From JAJXWB01 sp965246795 (GTDB lineage Bacteria > Pseudomonadota > Alphaproteobacteria > Rhizobiales > Beijerinckiaceae), in the NCBI GenBank assembly GCA_965246795.1, contig CBDFFN010000006.1, positions 104,088-168,087 on the forward strand: a stretch of DNA of 64,000 nucleotides, read 5' to 3'. The translations under genes and the position numbers were made by a program. Within the stretch, counting starts at the first letter, position 1; every line of letters starts with the position of its first letter. Below are positions 25,908 through 34,198 of this stretch, piece by piece. The notes beneath the pieces are model-generated. The model did no database searches. It was not told where the DNA came from and saw nothing but the letters and a program-made list of their open reading frames with translations.

Positions 25908-25970
25908 GGGCGCAAGCTAAGTTGAGCATGTCCTCGTCGCCGAACCAGACCCACTTCGGCGGGACATTCT

Positions 25971-27404
25971 CTAAAATATCTCGAAATATTCGCGCTGCTC
26001 CCAATCGGTGACCATCGACTGGAAGCGGTCGATCTCAGCATTCTTGATGTGCGCGTAGTAGCGGACGAAGCCTTCGCCCATCGCCGACTTGAAGAAGTCG
26101 CCCTCTGTCAAAGCATCCAACGCTTCGCGCAGCGAGCGGGGCAGGGCAGGCGCCTGCGTATCGTATGGCGTATCGGCCGATGGTCCGGGATCAAGATTGC
26201 GATCGATGCCGTCCAGGCCGGCATGAATCTGAGACGCCATGTAGAGATAGGGATTGGCGGCGGGCTCGCCAACACGGTTCTCGAGCCGCGTTGCGGGATC
26301 ACCGGGGCTGCCAATCACGCGGATCATCACGCCGCGATTGTCGCTCGCCCACACGGCACGATCTGGCGCGAGCGAATAGGGCGCGTAACGCTTGTAGCCG
26401 TTGATCGTCGGCGTCGAGAAAACCGCCGCGGCGCGAGCATGCGCGAGAAGCCCGGCTAGATAATTTTTCCCGCGCGCCGAAAGAAGTTCATCGTTGTCAG
26501 AAGTGAAAATGTTAGTGCCGCTTGTGCGCTCACGCAGCGATTGATGCAGATGCCAGCCTGAAGAGACGACATTTGGAATTTTTGGTCGGCACATGAACGT
26601 CGCGTGATAGCCGGCGCGCTGGCAGATTTGCTTTGTCGCCGAGCGAAACAACACCATAAGGTCGGCGGGTTCCAGACCTGTTGTCGGTGCGAAGGTGAAC
26701 TCGCACTGGCTCGGCCCGTATTCGACTTCGATAGAGCGCAACGGCAGTCCAAGCGCGAGCAGGTTTTTGCGCAGGATGTCGAGGATCGGCTCGATGAGAT
26801 CGAAACGCTGCTCGGTCAGATACTGGTAGCCGGGCGAGGTGAGTTCGACCTCGGGCGGCTCGCCGGGCTGCCCCGCCTGATCGAGTCGCATCCCGTTCTG
26901 CGTCAGCTTGAAAAGATGAAACTCGACCTCGATGCCAGCGATAAAATCGAGCCCGCGCGCGTCGAGCTTGTCGAGCGCTTGCCGGTAGAGATGCCGCGTC
27001 GCGAACGGCACCGGCGTGCCGTCGCCGAAATGCACGTCGCAGAGAATCCATCCCGTTTTCGCGACCCACGGCAACACGCGAAACGTTCCAGGATCCGGCA
27101 CCATGACAACGTCGCGGCCGCCCTGCATCTCGGTGAGATCGAAGCCGCCGCCGGCCTTCCAGATCGGGAAGACGGTGCGGTGTGCTGTGTCCTTGGCGAG
27201 CAGCGTCGACGTCAGCGACACACCGCTGTCTAGCACGCGCATTGCCTCGTCCGCGACAAGAGTCTTGCCGCGTAAGATGCCGTGCTGGTCGGGGAAGGAG
27301 AAACGGATGGTCTCCAGACCATCTGCTTCGACACGCGATCGAATGTCGGCGGCGAGGCGTTGCTGGTCGTTCGACCACAGGCCGTGTTTGGCGACGAAAC
27401 TCAC
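25971..27404 (-). CDS. Glutamine synthetase-like ligase (glutamate-amine/gamma-glutamylamide type)
   Basis: A 477-residue GS-fold enzyme with the beta-grasp N-terminus (ETIRFSFPDQHGILRGKT) and catalytic part: GIEVEFHLF carries the metal-binding Glu pair, IEVEYGPSQCEFTF the second, WHLHQSL the His, and RVIGSPGDPATRLENRVGEPAANPYLY the late Arg and Glu residues. The usual GS adenylylation site (NLYDLPPE near the C-terminus) is not seen, so this is more likely an amine-ligating GlnA-III/GMAS/PuuA-type enzyme than housekeeping GlnA. Start is GTG 27404. It lies 23 bases after a Rieske oxygenase gene on the same strand. Confidence 0.83.
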   Translation of the reverse strand: MSFVAKHGLWSNDQQRLAADIRSRVEADGLETIRFSFPDQHGILRGKTLVADEAMRVLDSGVSLTSTLLAKDTAHRTVFPIWKAGGGFDLTEMQGGRDVVMVPDPGTFRVLPWVAKTGWILCDVHFGDGTPVPFATRHLYRQALDKLDARGLDFIAGIEVEFHLFKLTQNGMRLDQAGQPGEPPEVELTSPGYQYLTEQRFDLIEPILDILRKNLLALGLPLRSIEVEYGPSQCEFTFAPTTGLEPADLMVLFRSATKQICQRAGYHATFMCRPKIPNVVSSGWHLHQSLRERTSGTNIFTSDNDELLSARGKNYLAGLLAHARAAAVFSTPTINGYKRYAPYSLAPDRAVWASDNRGVMIRVIGSPGDPATRLENRVGEPAANPYLYMASQIHAGLDGIDRNLDPGPSADTPYDTQAPALPRSLREALDALTEGDFFKSAMGEGFVRYYAHIKNAEIDRFQSMVTDWEQREYFEIF

Positions 27405-27427
27405 AGGCGGCTCATGCGAAGACGAAA

Positions 27428-28792
27428 CTACTCAGCCGCCGAGAGATGTGTGATCTGCGCGTCGCCGGGCTGTGCCGCCGGCGCGGCCGGCATCCACGGC
27501 GCGCCGCGCCGCCGCGCGACATCGACTTCCATCCAGTAAGTCTCCCAGCCGGCCGTCGGCCCGATGCCGTCCATCGTGCCCGGACCCTGGATCGCCTTGG
27601 CATGCACTTCGTCGAGAAACAGCATCGGCTCCAGCCCGCCCTCGACGGCCTCGATCTGTTCGCGCAACAATCGGCGATACTGGATGATGGCCTTGTCCGA
27701 TGTGCCGAGATGTTCGCGCGTGCGGTCCTGGATACGGCCCATCGATTCCACCGCCCACTGGTCGTGCACGTTGATGTCGGCACCCATGCCCGTATAGGTT
27801 TCGTGCTTCTGCTCGTGCGGATCGAAGCCGTAATTGTTCGTGCGATTTTTTCGCGAGCGATAGTCCGGCAGCTCGTAAAGTTCGAGGCGCTGCGCCGCCA
27901 TCTTTGCCTTGTCGACCGGCTTCGTGAAGCTCGTGAAGATCGCGTACCAGTAGCTCGTCTCGTCATCGACGGGCACGTGCCATTGTGTGATCGTCATCTC
28001 GGTCGACATCGGGATGACAAAGGCGTGCGGGAACACCTGATTGGTCACGCGGATATGTGTGCGTTCTTCGTCGAGCTGACGCAGCGCGATCAGCCGCAGG
28101 CCATATTCGGTGCGCTCCACGTTGATGATTGGGCGATCGTACTCGCGCAGGATTTTCGTCATCGGCAATACCGTGCCGGCGGATGCGCCGCGGAATTGCT
28201 TGCCGTAGGAGTCCGAGACGTCCTCATCCTGGAAGAAACGATGCAGGAACGACGCGTGCGCAGGATCGATGCCGACTTCGAGCGCCTGCAGCCAGTTGCA
28301 GTCGTAGAGGCCCTTGAAGGCGAACGTGTAGGGCGCAGGTGCGGTGAAACAGTCGAGTTCGGGAAACGCCGGCGGCGCGCCCTTGCCGAGGAAGGCGAAA
28401 AGGATGCCGTTCTTTTCGACGACGGGGTAGGCGCCCTGACTCAGGTTCTCGCACATGCGCGAATTCGTGGGCTCGGCCGGCATTTCGAGGCATTTGCCTT
28501 CGACGTCGAAGAGCCAGCCGTGAAAGGCGCAGCGCAATCCGCCGTTTTCGAGCCGCCCGAAGGCGAGGTCGGCGCCGCGATGCGGACAGTCGCGATCGAG
28601 CATGCCGTAGCGACCCTGCTCGTCTCGGAAGACGACGAAGTTCTGACCGAGCAGTTGCACCGGTACGATCGGCCGCTCGACGCCAATCTCCTGCACGAGC
28701 GCGACCGGCTGCCAATAGCGGCGCATCAGCTTGCCGAGCCCGGTTTCCGCGCCGGTGCGCGTGATGGCGTCGTTTTGTTCCTGGCTCATCAT
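27428..28792 (-). CDS. Rieske non-heme iron oxygenase, large (alpha) subunit
   Basis: A 454-residue oxygenase. The Rieske [2Fe-2S] motif is CPHRGADLAFG ... CAFHGW (about residues 69-91), and the mononuclear iron site is EVGIDPAHASFLHRF (His-x4-His) with an Asp expected later. It resembles the phthalate-dioxygenase/one-component-alpha type, which works with a separate reductase; no beta subunit or reductase is nearby. ATG 28792 or 28789 are both possible starts. Substrate unknown. It is upstream of the GS-like ligase, spaced 23 bases, so the pair is likely an operon. Confidence 0.9.
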   Translation of the reverse strand: MMSQEQNDAITRTGAETGLGKLMRRYWQPVALVQEIGVERPIVPVQLLGQNFVVFRDEQGRYGMLDRDCPHRGADLAFGRLENGGLRCAFHGWLFDVEGKCLEMPAEPTNSRMCENLSQGAYPVVEKNGILFAFLGKGAPPAFPELDCFTAPAPYTFAFKGLYDCNWLQALEVGIDPAHASFLHRFFQDEDVSDSYGKQFRGASAGTVLPMTKILREYDRPIINVERTEYGLRLIALRQLDEERTHIRVTNQVFPHAFVIPMSTEMTITQWHVPVDDETSYWYAIFTSFTKPVDKAKMAAQRLELYELPDYRSRKNRTNNYGFDPHEQKHETYTGMGADINVHDQWAVESMGRIQDRTREHLGTSDKAIIQYRRLLREQIEAVEGGLEPMLFLDEVHAKAIQGPGTMDGIGPTAGWETYWMEVDVARRRGAPWMPAAPAAQPGDAQITHLSAAE

Positions 28793-29010
28793 GGCGGCAT
28801 GTCACCCGCGTGGGAATTTGGCCGATAGTGCGCCGATCTTTTTAGCGAAGGCAACAGGTGGGCCATCGTGTTTCGCCCGGTTTTCGTGGTGGCGCGGGCG
28901 TCATTTACGCTTCGATAACGCCTTGTTTTGGCGGTCTCTAAGACTGCGTCGTTTGCGATTCGATGCTTGGATGTTCCCGGTCGGTGCCATCCGTCCCGTC
29001 ATGCGACAGG

Positions 29011-29190
29011 CTATTCGGCGTCGGCGGGCGGTTCCTGCGCGGGCTGCGAGGCTGGCGTGGGCGCGGGCTGTTCTTTTTTTGTGTCTTTCGTACTCGACCA
29101 GCGCTCGATCGGATCGAGTGCTATGCTGCATCCGCCGAGAGCGATTGCCAGCGCTGCAGCGATCGCGGCTCTCGCAACGCGCTGCGACAC
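29011..29190 (-). CDS. Small putative lipoprotein
   Basis: A 59-residue product from GTG 29190: a hydrophobic Ala-rich segment ends in the lipobox IALGGC (Cys near residue 21), and the mature tail is short, polar and Pro/Ala/Gln-rich (KEQPAPTPASQPAQEPP). This is typical of small Rhizobiales lipoproteins of unknown role. A longer ATG start (29292) would place about 55 residues before the lipobox and is less likely. No clear ribosome site. The flanks, 28793-29010 and 29191-29443, hold no other supported gene. Confidence 0.5.
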   Translation of the reverse strand: MSQRVARAAIAAALAIALGGCSIALDPIERWSSTKDTKKEQPAPTPASQPAQEPPADAE

Positions 29191-29443
29191 GACATTCGAA
29201 ATGCGTCGCGCGCGTACTGCGCCGCGCACTCTCACGATCCGTCCTTCATCGCTCCGGGCCGTTTGAAGTTCATGCAAACAGCCTTTGCACATTGAGACGC
29301 ATCCGCCGAATCCGCATCCGGCCGACGCGTGTCGACGCGACTGGGCGTGCCGCTAAACCTGTGCAAAGACTTGCGGTGTGACGGCATGTCACCGGCGGCT
29401 CGATCAGAAAAGATAACAGGGCACGCTGCAGGGGAGAGATCAG

Positions 29444-30457
29444 ATGCTTACGCGTCGTCACGCCGTCCACGGCCTATCCACCGCTGCCTTGTTTGCGCCG
29501 AGCCTTGCGAGAGCGCAGGCCAAAAGCGAAATTACGATCAGCCGGCAGCCCGGCATCCTGTATCTGGCGCTGCATGTGATCGAGAAGGAACGCCTCGTCG
29601 AGAAACATGCGCAGCGGCTCGGCATCAAAGATGCGAGCGTGAAGTGGGTATCCTTCGCGAATGGCGGCGCACAGCAGGATGCGTTGCTTGCTGGCGGCGT
29701 GGATGTGGTGAACACGGGCACGGGCCAGTTGCTGCTCCTGTGGGACCGCACACGGGGCGGCGTGAAGGGCATCGCGGCGAGCTGCGCGCCACCGCTGACC
29801 TTCGTGACCCGCGACCCACGCATCCAGTCGCTGAAAGACCTCGGGTCCGGCGACAAGATCGCGGTGCCCACGGTCAAGACGTCGACGCAAGCGATCCTGC
29901 TTCAGATCGCGGCAACCGGGATGTTCGGACCCGAACGCTGGAACCACTTCGATCCGCTGACCGTGCAGCTCGGGCATCCCGACGCCTTCGTCGCGATGAA
30001 GAATCCGGTCCACGAGATACGCAGTCACTTCGGGGCGCCGCCGTTCGACTTCTACGAACTCAAGGAAATTCAGGGCGCCCGCAGGATTACGGACTCCACC
30101 GAGATCATTGGCGGTCCGCTGACGCAGGGCCAGTTCTTCACCACGACGCGCTTCGCGGATGCCAATCCGCAATTCGTTGAAGCCGTTGCGGCGGCGGCCG
30201 CCGATGCGAAAGCGGCCATCGAAGCCGATCTGCCGCGCGCGATCGAAGCCTATCGCGAGATCAACAACGACAAGACGCCGAGCGACACTCTGGTCGAGTT
30301 GCTCCGACGGCGGGGGATGGGCGATTGGAGTCTCTTTCCGCAAAGCACGATGAAGATCGCCGCGCATTTTCATCGGGTTGGCACGCTGAAGACGATGCCG
30401 TCGTCGTGGAAGGATTATTACCTGCCGCTCGCGCACGGAATGGCGCAGGGGAGCTGA
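29444..30457 (+). CDS. ABC transporter substrate-binding protein, NitT/TauT type
   Basis: A 337-residue periplasmic binding protein. The signal peptide begins MLTRRHAVHG and ends LARAQ, a twin-arginine-like pattern. The mature part resembles NMT1/SsuA-type proteins: ITISRQPGILYLALHVIEKERLVEKHA and SFANGGAQQDALLAGGVDVVNTGTGQ. Such proteins bind sulfonates, nitrate, taurine or pyrimidine-like compounds; the ligand is not clear here. GGGGAGAG precedes the ATG. No permease or ATPase genes are adjacent, so it depends on a remote transporter. It runs divergently from the Rieske/GS operon. Confidence 0.88.
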   Translation: MLTRRHAVHGLSTAALFAPSLARAQAKSEITISRQPGILYLALHVIEKERLVEKHAQRLGIKDASVKWVSFANGGAQQDALLAGGVDVVNTGTGQLLLLWDRTRGGVKGIAASCAPPLTFVTRDPRIQSLKDLGSGDKIAVPTVKTSTQAILLQIAATGMFGPERWNHFDPLTVQLGHPDAFVAMKNPVHEIRSHFGAPPFDFYELKEIQGARRITDSTEIIGGPLTQGQFFTTTRFADANPQFVEAVAAAAADAKAAIEADLPRAIEAYREINNDKTPSDTLVELLRRRGMGDWSLFPQSTMKIAAHFHRVGTLKTMPSSWKDYYLPLAHGMAQGS

Positions 30458-30479
30458 GGCAGATTGACTGGCACGTGTG

Positions 30480-30553
30480 TGGCTGGGGGACCTGGATTCG
30501 AACCAAGATTGACGGAGTCAGAGTCCGTAGTTCTACCGTTGAACTATCCCCCA
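30480..30553 (-). tRNA. tRNA-Gln (CTG anticodon)
   Basis: On the minus strand a 74-base cloverleaf: acceptor TGGGGGA / TCCCCCA, D arm GTTC-AACGGTA-GAAC, anticodon stem ACGGA/TCCGT around the loop CTCTGAC (anticodon CTG, Gln), T arm CTTGG-TTCGAAT-CCAGG, discriminator G and encoded CCA. The T50-G64 wobble is the only non-Watson-Crick pair I see in the T stem. Confidence 0.97.
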
Positions 30554-30716
30554 GCAGCCGGCATGCCGCTGGCACGTCGCGCACCTTGGCGTGACGGGCT
30601 GTCCTAAGACTCCACGCGTCGGGGGTCAATGCGAGATGACCCCTTGCACCCCGCATGACAGCAGCGGTCGTGCTGCGTAAAGCTTCCGTCAAGCGACATC
30701 AGCACGAGGAAACGCA

Positions 30717-31721
30717 ATGGCGGGCGAAAACACCAACCGGCAGATTCTGCTCGTCGAGACTCCGCAGGGCAAACTCGACGCGAAGCATTTCAGGCTCTCG
30801 GAATCCGCACGTCCGGTGCCGCAGGATGGCGAGGTGCTTGTGCGGGTGAAGATCGTCTCGCTCGACGCCGCCAATCGCGCCTGGATGCAGGGCGCGACCT
30901 ACCGCTCCGCCGTTACCGCCGGCACAGTGATGGCGGGCGGCGGCATCGCGGAGGTCATCGAGTCGAAGGCGCCGGGCTTCGCGCCGGGCGATCTCGTGTT
31001 CGCCGACACCGGCTGGCAGGATTTCGCGGCACTGCCCGCCAAGGCGCTCACGAAAGTGCCGAAGGTCGAGCCGCTGACGCATCTTATCAGCGTGTTCGGC
31101 ATCGCGGGCCTCACGGCCTATTTCGGCCTGCTCGAAATCGGCCAGCCGAAGGCGGGCGAGACGGTGGTCGTTTCGGCCGCCGCCGGTTCCGTCGGCTCCT
31201 TCGTCGGCCAGATCGCCAGGATTAAGGGCTGCCGCGTGGTCGGCATCGCGGGCGGCCAGGCGAAATGCGACTGGCTGAAGAGCGAGCTCGGGTTCGACGA
31301 GGCCGTCGACTACAAGGGCGGGGCGCTATTCAAATCGCTCCGCGCTGCGGCACCCAAAGGCATCGACGTTTATTTCGACAACGTCGGCGGCGACATTTTC
31401 GAGGCCTGCCTTCCGCAGATGAACAATCGCGGACGTATTGCGTGCTGCGGGGCGGTATCGGCTTACGATGGCGCGGCGCCGTCGCACGGGCCGCGCGGCG
31501 TGCCGGGCCTCATCGTTGTGAAGCGCCTGCGCGTCGAAGGCTTCATCGTCACCGACTTCTTCGACAGAAGCGACGCGGCGATTGCGGAGCTGCAGGGCTG
31601 GGTGCAGTCGGGCAAGCTGAAGGTCGAGGAAGACGTGCTCGACGGAATCGAGAAGCTGCCGCACGCGCTCATCGGTCTGCTCGCAGGCGAGAACCGCGGC
31701 AAGCGAATGGTGCGGCTCTGA
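30717..31721 (+). CDS. NADP-dependent medium-chain oxidoreductase (MDR, CurA-like)
   Basis: A 334-residue zinc-free MDR reductase. The N-terminal part has QDGEVLVRVKIVSLDAANRAWM, the cofactor domain has VVVSAAAGSVGSFVGQIARIKGCRVVGIAGG, and FDNVGGDIFEA is typical of leukotriene B4 12-hydroxydehydrogenase/curcumin reductase relatives. It reduces alpha,beta-unsaturated carbonyls with NADPH. GAGGA supports the ATG. It is followed by a small secreted protein gene two bases after the stop. Confidence 0.92.
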   Translation: MAGENTNRQILLVETPQGKLDAKHFRLSESARPVPQDGEVLVRVKIVSLDAANRAWMQGATYRSAVTAGTVMAGGGIAEVIESKAPGFAPGDLVFADTGWQDFAALPAKALTKVPKVEPLTHLISVFGIAGLTAYFGLLEIGQPKAGETVVVSAAAGSVGSFVGQIARIKGCRVVGIAGGQAKCDWLKSELGFDEAVDYKGGALFKSLRAAAPKGIDVYFDNVGGDIFEACLPQMNNRGRIACCGAVSAYDGAAPSHGPRGVPGLIVVKRLRVEGFIVTDFFDRSDAAIAELQGWVQSGKLKVEEDVLDGIEKLPHALIGLLAGENRGKRMVRL

Positions 31722-31723
31722 CC

Positions 31724-32110
31724 ATGCGGTCTGGAGGCCATGTTTCACTTCGCGCAGCGTTTGTCGTCGGAACGCTGCTATCGGCAGGGTCAACGTGCCT
31801 GGCGGCGTGCCGCGTGGGCGGTCAATGGTTTGCAGGCGCCGGCGGCACGATAACGATGTCGGGCGTGATTCCCGGCGAAGTCTGTTCGCACGTGATGTCG
31901 TATCGCGGGGCCGTCGCATTCCGCGCCGGCTCCATCTCGTCGCGACCCCAACAAGGCTTTGCCGGTTTCTCCGGCCAGACGGCGATTGCCTATAAGGCGA
32001 GCGCGAGCGCCTCCGGGACGGATACCTTCCTTGTGGTGATGGAAACGGAGAGTGGCGGCGCCGTCACACGCACACCGGTGACATACCTCGTACAGTTCGG
32101 CAGTCGGTGA
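31724..32110 (+). CDS. Hypothetical secreted protein
   Basis: A 128-residue protein with a signal peptide of about 28 residues (VGTLLSAGSTCLAA end). The mature part is Gly/Ser-rich with the pattern GGTITMSGVIPGEVCSHVMSY and a QTAIAYKASASASGTDTFLV strand; one cysteine pair is possible. It resembles beta-sandwich exported proteins but I do not recognise the family. It starts two bases after the MDR gene, so translation may be coupled. It converges on DUF3455. Confidence 0.6.
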   Translation: MRSGGHVSLRAAFVVGTLLSAGSTCLAACRVGGQWFAGAGGTITMSGVIPGEVCSHVMSYRGAVAFRAGSISSRPQQGFAGFSGQTAIAYKASASASGTDTFLVVMETESGGAVTRTPVTYLVQFGSR

Positions 32111-32190
32111 TAAACGTTACGGCATCGAAGCTTTCACGAAAGTCGCGGCGATAAGCGACATTGAGTAACTCGCGCGCGAGCCGCGCCGCC

Positions 32191-32694
32191 TTACTTCACG
32201 AAGAGATAGGTCGCCTTGTAGGGCTCGGCGCGCTTGTCTTTTTGCTTGTCGCAAGTGCCGGCCAGCACGCCGCCCTGCGTCTCGATGCGTAGCACCCATT
32301 TCGTGCCCGACGCCGGACCCTTCTTCGCCTTCTCGACGACGGCGAGCTTCAGCCACGGGATGTCCTTGTCGGTTTTCCCGTCGGCCTTGTCCGCGACGCG
32401 CGCGGTGAGGCGCGATCCGTCGGTGAATTCCCAGGTCGGTCCAGCGAAGTGCTTGCCGGCGGGCTTGCCGTCCATCGCCATCGTGGCGACAGGTTCGCGG
32501 AACGACCAGGCAAGCGCCCCCTTTGGGGTCTTCACGCATTCGTAGTTCTGCGTGCCGGTCGCCACGACCGTCGCCAGAACTTTTCCGTTGGGCACGGTCA
32601 CCGGCGCAGGAATGTCACGCAGTTCGATAGCGGCCGCGGGCAGGGCGGCCGTGACGAGCAGCGTCACGCAAGCGGGTAGTTTGATCACGCGCAT
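32191..32694 (-). CDS. DUF3455 family exported protein
   Basis: A 167-residue protein. The signal peptide covers about 1-23; the mature part has VPNGKVLATVVATGTQNYECVKTP, WSFREPVATM, and CDKQKDKRAEPYKATYLFVK at the C-terminus, which match DUF3455. The chosen ATG 32694 has GGGG upstream and begins the signal peptide; an in-frame codon further upstream is not needed. It lies 19 bases after the threonine-dehydratase-like gene on the same strand. Function unknown. Confidence 0.82.
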   Translation of the reverse strand: MRVIKLPACVTLLVTAALPAAAIELRDIPAPVTVPNGKVLATVVATGTQNYECVKTPKGALAWSFREPVATMAMDGKPAGKHFAGPTWEFTDGSRLTARVADKADGKTDKDIPWLKLAVVEKAKKGPASGTKWVLRIETQGGVLAGTCDKQKDKRAEPYKATYLFVK

Positions 32695-32713
32695 CCCCCG
32701 AATCTCTCGAGGC

Positions 32714-33730
32714 TCAGCCGGACACCAGTTGCGCGAAACGTGCAAGGTCCACGTTGCCGCCGCTGATGATTATGCCAACACGCTGCCCCATGATCTTCTC
32801 GCCTGCTGCGAAAACTGCCGCGGCGGCGAGGCACCCTGTCGGCTCGACGAGAATCTTCATGCGCTCGGCGAAGAAGCGCATGGTTTCGACAAGCTCCTCG
32901 TCTGTGACGGTGAGGATGTCGTCGACACAGGCGCGGATGATCGGGAAGGTGAGGGTTCCGGCATGTGTCGTGAGTGCGCCATCCGCAATGGAGCGCGGTT
33001 GCGGGATGCGCACGATCTTGCCGGCTCGAAACGACTGCTGGACATCGTTGCCGGCCTCCGGCTCGACACCGACCACGCGGCAGCCCGGCAAGAGCGCCCG
33101 CGCCGACAACGCACTACCCGCGAGCAGGCCGCCGCCACCGGTGCAGACGTAGAGCGCATCCAGCGGCCCCGTTTCCTCGATCAGTTCCTTCGCCGCCGTC
33201 CCCTGGCCCGCGATGATATCGGGATGATCGTAGGGCGGGATAACCGCAAGCCCGCGTTCGTCCGCAAGTGCACGGCCGATCGCTTCGCGATCCTCGGTGT
33301 AGCGGTCGAAGAAGATGACTTCGCCGCCGTAAGCCTTCGTCGCCGCGACCTTCATCGCGGGCGCGTCGGCCGGCATCAGGATGGTGACGGAAACGCCGTT
33401 GAGCCGGCCGGCATAGGCGATCGCCTGCGCGTGATTGCCGGACGAAAACGCCAGCACGCCGCGTGCGCGTTGCGCAGCATCGAGCGCGGCGATGGCGTTG
33501 CAGGCGCCGCGGAATTTGAAGGCGCCCGCGCGCTGCAGATTCTCGGCCTTGAAGAAGAGCTTCGCGCCAGTCTTCTCGTCGGCGGTGCGCGACGTCAGGA
33601 CGGGCGTGCGATGCGCGATGCCTTCGATACGTCTAGCGGCGCGAAGGACATCGTCGTAGGTCGGGCTGGCCGGCGCTTTCGTCGCATCGGTGTCAGGCGC
33701 GGTCTGAGCGTCGGCTGGCGTTGCGGTCAC
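32714..33730 (-). CDS. Threonine/serine dehydratase-like PLP enzyme
   Basis: A 338-residue fold-type II PLP enzyme: AGAFKFRGACNA carries the PLP lysine, SSGNHAQAIA the substrate/phosphate contact, and CTGGGGLLAG the phosphate-binding loop; the Ser near the end (IIISGGNVD) contacts the pyridine nitrogen. The length, without an ACT domain, fits threo-3-hydroxyaspartate ammonia-lyase or catabolic threonine/serine dehydratase. GTG 33730 has GGGGA seven bases upstream and gives that length; a longer upstream extension is Pro/Ala-rich and probably untranslated. DUF3455 follows on the same strand. Confidence 0.9.
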   Translation of the reverse strand: MTATPADAQTAPDTDATKAPASPTYDDVLRAARRIEGIAHRTPVLTSRTADEKTGAKLFFKAENLQRAGAFKFRGACNAIAALDAAQRARGVLAFSSGNHAQAIAYAGRLNGVSVTILMPADAPAMKVAATKAYGGEVIFFDRYTEDREAIGRALADERGLAVIPPYDHPDIIAGQGTAAKELIEETGPLDALYVCTGGGGLLAGSALSARALLPGCRVVGVEPEAGNDVQQSFRAGKIVRIPQPRSIADGALTTHAGTLTFPIIRACVDDILTVTDEELVETMRFFAERMKILVEPTGCLAAAAVFAAGEKIMGQRVGIIISGGNVDLARFAQLVSG

Positions 33731-33915
33731 AAAAATCCCCGGCGCGGGCGTTCGAGGTGCCGCGTTCCGTCGTGCTATCGCTTTCGCTGGCATTGCGGCA
33801 ACTGCGCCGTTCAGGCCGAGGGCGTTCGGCGCTCGGTCCAACCACCGCACCTCGCTCGCTTACCTGTCGCGCGATCAAATAACGCGTCGACCGGGACTGA
33901 GGGTACGTTCTTCAC

Positions 33916-33993
33916 TGGCAGGAGAGGAGGGACTCGAACCCCCAACCCCCGGTTTTGGAGACCGGTGCTCTAACCAAATTGAGCTACACTCCT
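33916..33993 (-). tRNA. tRNA-Trp (CCA anticodon)
   Basis: On the minus strand a 78-base cloverleaf: acceptor AGGAGTG paired with CTCTCCT (one T-T mismatch at position 6-67), D arm with TAGCTCAATTTGGTTAGAGC, anticodon stem CCGGT/ACCGG around CTCCAAA (anticodon CCA, Trp), T arm GGGGG-TTCGAGT-CCCTC, discriminator G and encoded CCA. It is the only Trp tRNA in the window. Confidence 0.97.
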
Positions 33994-34198
33994 GCGGCCT
34001 TGCGGCGCGCTACGTCTAACGTCGCCCTACGGGCGACGCAAGATCGACAGGCTCTGCGCCAACTTTCCGCTCCGCGCGATGCAAACCATGAAAATGCTTC
34101 CGTCGCGCAAGGTCATTGTCCCTGCAACTGCCCCAAGGTAAGGGCTTTACGTCGACTTGGTCCGGGTCGATACGAGCTTTGCTTTTGGGGGAGGGCAG

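Noticed and set aside
27182..28828. Long plus-strand open frame antisense to the Rieske gene
   Set aside because: No domain and unusual composition; the Rieske frame has both metal motifs.
30480..33993. tRNA genes as integration sites for a genomic island
   Set aside because: No integrase, direct repeat of a tRNA end or mobile gene is visible between or beside them, and the genes between look native.
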